Positions 62,094 through 64,000 of a DNA stretch of 64,000 bases are shown here, piece by piece (the first letter of the stretch is position 1; every line of letters starts with the position of its first letter). The stretch is taken from NCBI RefSeq assembly GCF_900176305.1, contig NZ_FWXH01000002.1:496001-560000 (forward strand). The letters are read 5' to 3'. Position numbers and translations under genes: made by a program. The DNA comes from Clostridium acidisoli DSM 12555. Lineage in GTDB: Bacteria; Bacillota; Clostridia; Clostridiales; Clostridiaceae. The notes under the pieces were generated by a model. It searched no databases. It was given only the letters and a program-made list of their open reading frames with translations, and was not told the origin of the DNA.

Positions 62094-64000
62094 TTATTTA
62101 AGAACAATTTCTATTGTATGCCTAATATTTTCATCAAGCGAAGTTATTAAATTTCTATTAATAGCAGGTTGTCCATTGAATTTGTATTCTTCACCATTTA
62201 TATAAATTTCCTTAACGCTATAATCGCCATATTCTTTTTTGCTTTCATTGATATATACAATATTAAGCATTCTTTCAGCAAAGTTAATTTCAATAGCAAC
62301 TTTATTTTCCTCATCAAACTGCTGTAATAATATCTTAGGAACAAATACTAAATTGCCCATTTGTCCTTTTACTCCAAACATTTCCGATACTACAGTAAGT
62401 ATTAACCAACTTGCTGATCCTGTTAAATAATGATACATTCCTCTTCCTTTTTCGTTTATATATTCAGGTATACCTGGATATATTCTACTTACCTCAAAGT
62501 TATTGCAGTGGCTATATATAGTATCAATAGCCTTAAATCCTTCTTTTGCAAAACCCCTTTGATAAAGTGCATTTGCATACATAATTGCCATATGGCTAAA
62601 CACTGCTCCATTTTCTTTATGTCCATAAGCAAAACCAAACATTCTTCCTAAGTCAGATTTTACTTCATTAAAATTAGTATTTAATCTATAACCACCAACA
62701 GCTTTATCATAAAGATAATTATCTGCAGATTTTATAATGCTTTCAACTTGCGTTTCTGCAGCTGTCTTACTCATAATAGTAAATACTTGACCAGTTAGCA
62801 TCATGCGTGTTCCTAACTCTGTATCTCCTTCTACCCTTCTAGCATTATTGTCATAGTATCCATTATACCAACTATAACCTTCTTTATTTGTAATCCATTC
62901 ATTTTTTTGAATATGCTCTTTAATCCATTTTGCTTTTCCTTCAATATCCGCAATTAATTCATCGCAGCTTATACTAGATATTTTTCCTTTCACATCATGT
63001 TTGCACTTATCACAGTAACTTTTTAATATATTTTGTTTTTCTTCTACTATGTCATAGACTTTAACATTATCTGTTAAAAGTACTTGTAATTCTTCAGCTA
63101 ACTCTATATTCTTTACTTTCTTTACATCTTTTAAATACCTTAATAACTCTGCAATGTCTTGAAGGTTACCTCCGTATAGTGAACTAAATGCAACACTTTC
63201 ACCCTTTTCATCTGCCATATCAAGTCCATCATTCCAATCAGCACCGTGTAACCTCAAGTTGTTGTGTTCTCCAACATCATAAAATGCTGTTAAATGTTGC
63301 ACTAAGAGATGTTCTAAAATAGTTCCTTTATATTCCTCAGAATTTTGTGTGCGAACTTTATTTCCTTGACTTAAATCCCATAAATTATCTTTTTGAGTTC
63401 CTCTTCCTACTTGAAGATCCTTGAAGTAACTTTGTTTCTCTAAAAGGAAATCAATATCTCCTGTTTGTTCAATATATAATTTTGTTGTTAAGAATGGCCA
63501 TGCACCATGATCCATCCATACACGGACTATATTATTTCTATCCGCTATAAATTCTCCTTGTTTTTTTCCTATAATAGTAGCATTAGTACCATCAATGCGG
63601 ACCCCGCCGAAGTTATCTAATAGCATTTTGCGAACATTACTTGGATCCATAGCTAAAAGAGCTAAACAATCCTGCCATAAGTCTCTCCAGCCCCTACCAC
63701 CTTTACCATAGTCATGATGCGGTAAAAATGAGCATCCGTATATTCTTCTTAGTATTGGCTGAAAATTAACCCAATGCATCCAATTATCAAATTGTTTATC
63801 TTTTGTTTTGTATGAGATATTAATCTTTCTTTCCCAATATGCAGTTGTTTCTTCAAGGCATTTATCAAACGCAGTTTCGTTAAGTTCATTTATAGCAGCA
63901 TTATCAAAGTCACCTTTTGAAGCTCCAAAGCCTATAGCAACAATATAGGTATTGGCCGCATTTGCTTCAATTACTGTATCTTCAAATCGTATGGCTCCAA
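62094..64000 (-). CDS. GH94 glycoside phosphorylase (1,2-beta-oligoglucan phosphorylase-like), cut by window edge
   Basis: The frame is open to base 64000, so the ATG at 63779 is internal; 634 C-terminal residues are visible. The (alpha/alpha)6 catalytic domain shows NWMHWVNFQPILRRIYGCSF, GRGWRDLWQDCLALLAMDP, GGVRIDGTNATIIG and the general-acid Asp in LHGADWNDGLDMA, then the C-terminal cap. Family members use phosphate to release sugar 1-phosphate. The sequence resembles the long (about 1100-residue) phosphorylases acting on beta-1,2-glucan oligosaccharides more than cellobiose phosphorylase, but specificity is not certain. Confidence 0.82.
   Translation of the reverse strand, partial: GAIRFEDTVIEANAANTYIVAIGFGASKGDFDNAAINELNETAFDKCLEETTAYWERKINISYKTKDKQFDNWMHWVNFQPILRRIYGCSFLPHHDYGKGGRGWRDLWQDCLALLAMDPSNVRKMLLDNFGGVRIDGTNATIIGKKQGEFIADRNNIVRVWMDHGAWPFLTTKLYIEQTGDIDFLLEKQSYFKDLQVGRGTQKDNLWDLSQGNKVRTQNSEEYKGTILEHLLVQHLTAFYDVGEHNNLRLHGADWNDGLDMADEKGESVAFSSLYGGNLQDIAELLRYLKDVKKVKNIELAEELQVLLTDNVKVYDIVEEKQNILKSYCDKCKHDVKGKISSISCDELIADIEGKAKWIKEHIQKNEWITNKEGYSWYNGYYDNNARRVEGDTELGTRMMLTGQVFTIMSKTAAETQVESIIKSADNYLYDKAVGGYRLNTNFNEVKSDLGRMFGFAYGHKENGAVFSHMAIMYANALYQRGFAKEGFKAIDTIYSHCNNFEVSRIYPGIPEYINEKGRGMYHYLTGSASWLILTVVSEMFGVKGQMGNLVFVPKILLQQFDEENKVAIEINFAERMLNIVYINESKKEYGDYSVKEIYINGEEYKFNGQPAINRNLITSLDENIRHTIEIVLK

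Overview
The window is AT-rich, tightly packed Firmicutes DNA with strong Shine-Dalgarno sites (GGAGG/AGGAGG) and occasional TTG and GTG starts. Gene content points to a Clostridium of the solvent-forming type: a class II GalT in a Leloir operon, an iron-dependent butanol/alcohol dehydrogenase of the Adh1 type, malic enzyme paired with a DASS-type dicarboxylate carrier, and a large exopolysaccharide cluster. The genus is inferred from protein recognition; no rRNA or tRNA gene was seen.

Layout. (1) 1-4750, plus strand: galactose operon galE (cut by the window edge), galT, a LacI-type regulator and galM, closed by a strong terminator. (2) 4800-6730: iron alcohol dehydrogenase, a structured leader-like intergenic region, and a MIF/tautomerase homologue. 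(3) 6740-10761: a parallel beta-helix protein without a signal peptide and a divergent secreted polysaccharide deacetylase. (4) 26415-10801, minus strand: a 12-gene exopolysaccharide operon from one good promoter. In order it encodes GT4, heparinase II/III-like protein, GDP-mannose/UDP-glucose dehydrogenase (AlgD-like), GT4, asparagine-synthase-type amidotransferase, hexapeptide acyltransferase, GT2, Wzy-type polymerase, membrane-anchored heparinase II/III-like protein, CpsC, CpsD kinase and Wzx flippase. Together these form a Wzx/Wzy-type assembly line with its own uronate-forming enzyme and two potential uronate lyases. A hairpin plus T-run between promoter and first gene may be an attenuator.

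(5) 26620-31101: radical SAM protein, ROK sugar kinase, sugar-phosphate nucleotidyltransferase and a second LacI regulator clearly paralogous to the one in the gal operon. (6) 31400-38500: MerR and HxlR regulators, an FMN-reductase-like flavoprotein, an MGT-type glycosyltransferase, then LysR, malic enzyme and DASS transporter. (7) 38670-61449: an accessory stretch of many single genes and short operons. It holds MarR, Crp/Fnr and MmyB-type regulators, GNAT acetyltransferases, four SAM methyltransferases, Nudix, HD, S51 peptidase, an MFS exporter, an amidohydrolase, an SLC13-type permease and several unrecognised proteins. It includes a three-gene operon of a 22-residue-repeat protein, a MoxR-type AAA+ ATPase and a metallopeptidase/VWA protein. 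(8) 62094-64000: the 3' part of a GH94 glycoside phosphorylase, cut by the window edge.

The accessory half also carries gene debris missed by a length cutoff: C-terminal scraps of a DNA adenine methylase, a TetR regulator and a GNAT acetyltransferase. A 28-codon miniature copy of a neighbouring 107-residue gene is also present. The most unusual signals are the possible shared RNA leader motif ahead of the tautomerase and MerR genes, the exopolysaccharide attenuator candidate, the AlgD/amidotransferase/lyase combination, and the repeat/MoxR/VWA operon. No CRISPR array, complete insertion sequence or prophage was seen.
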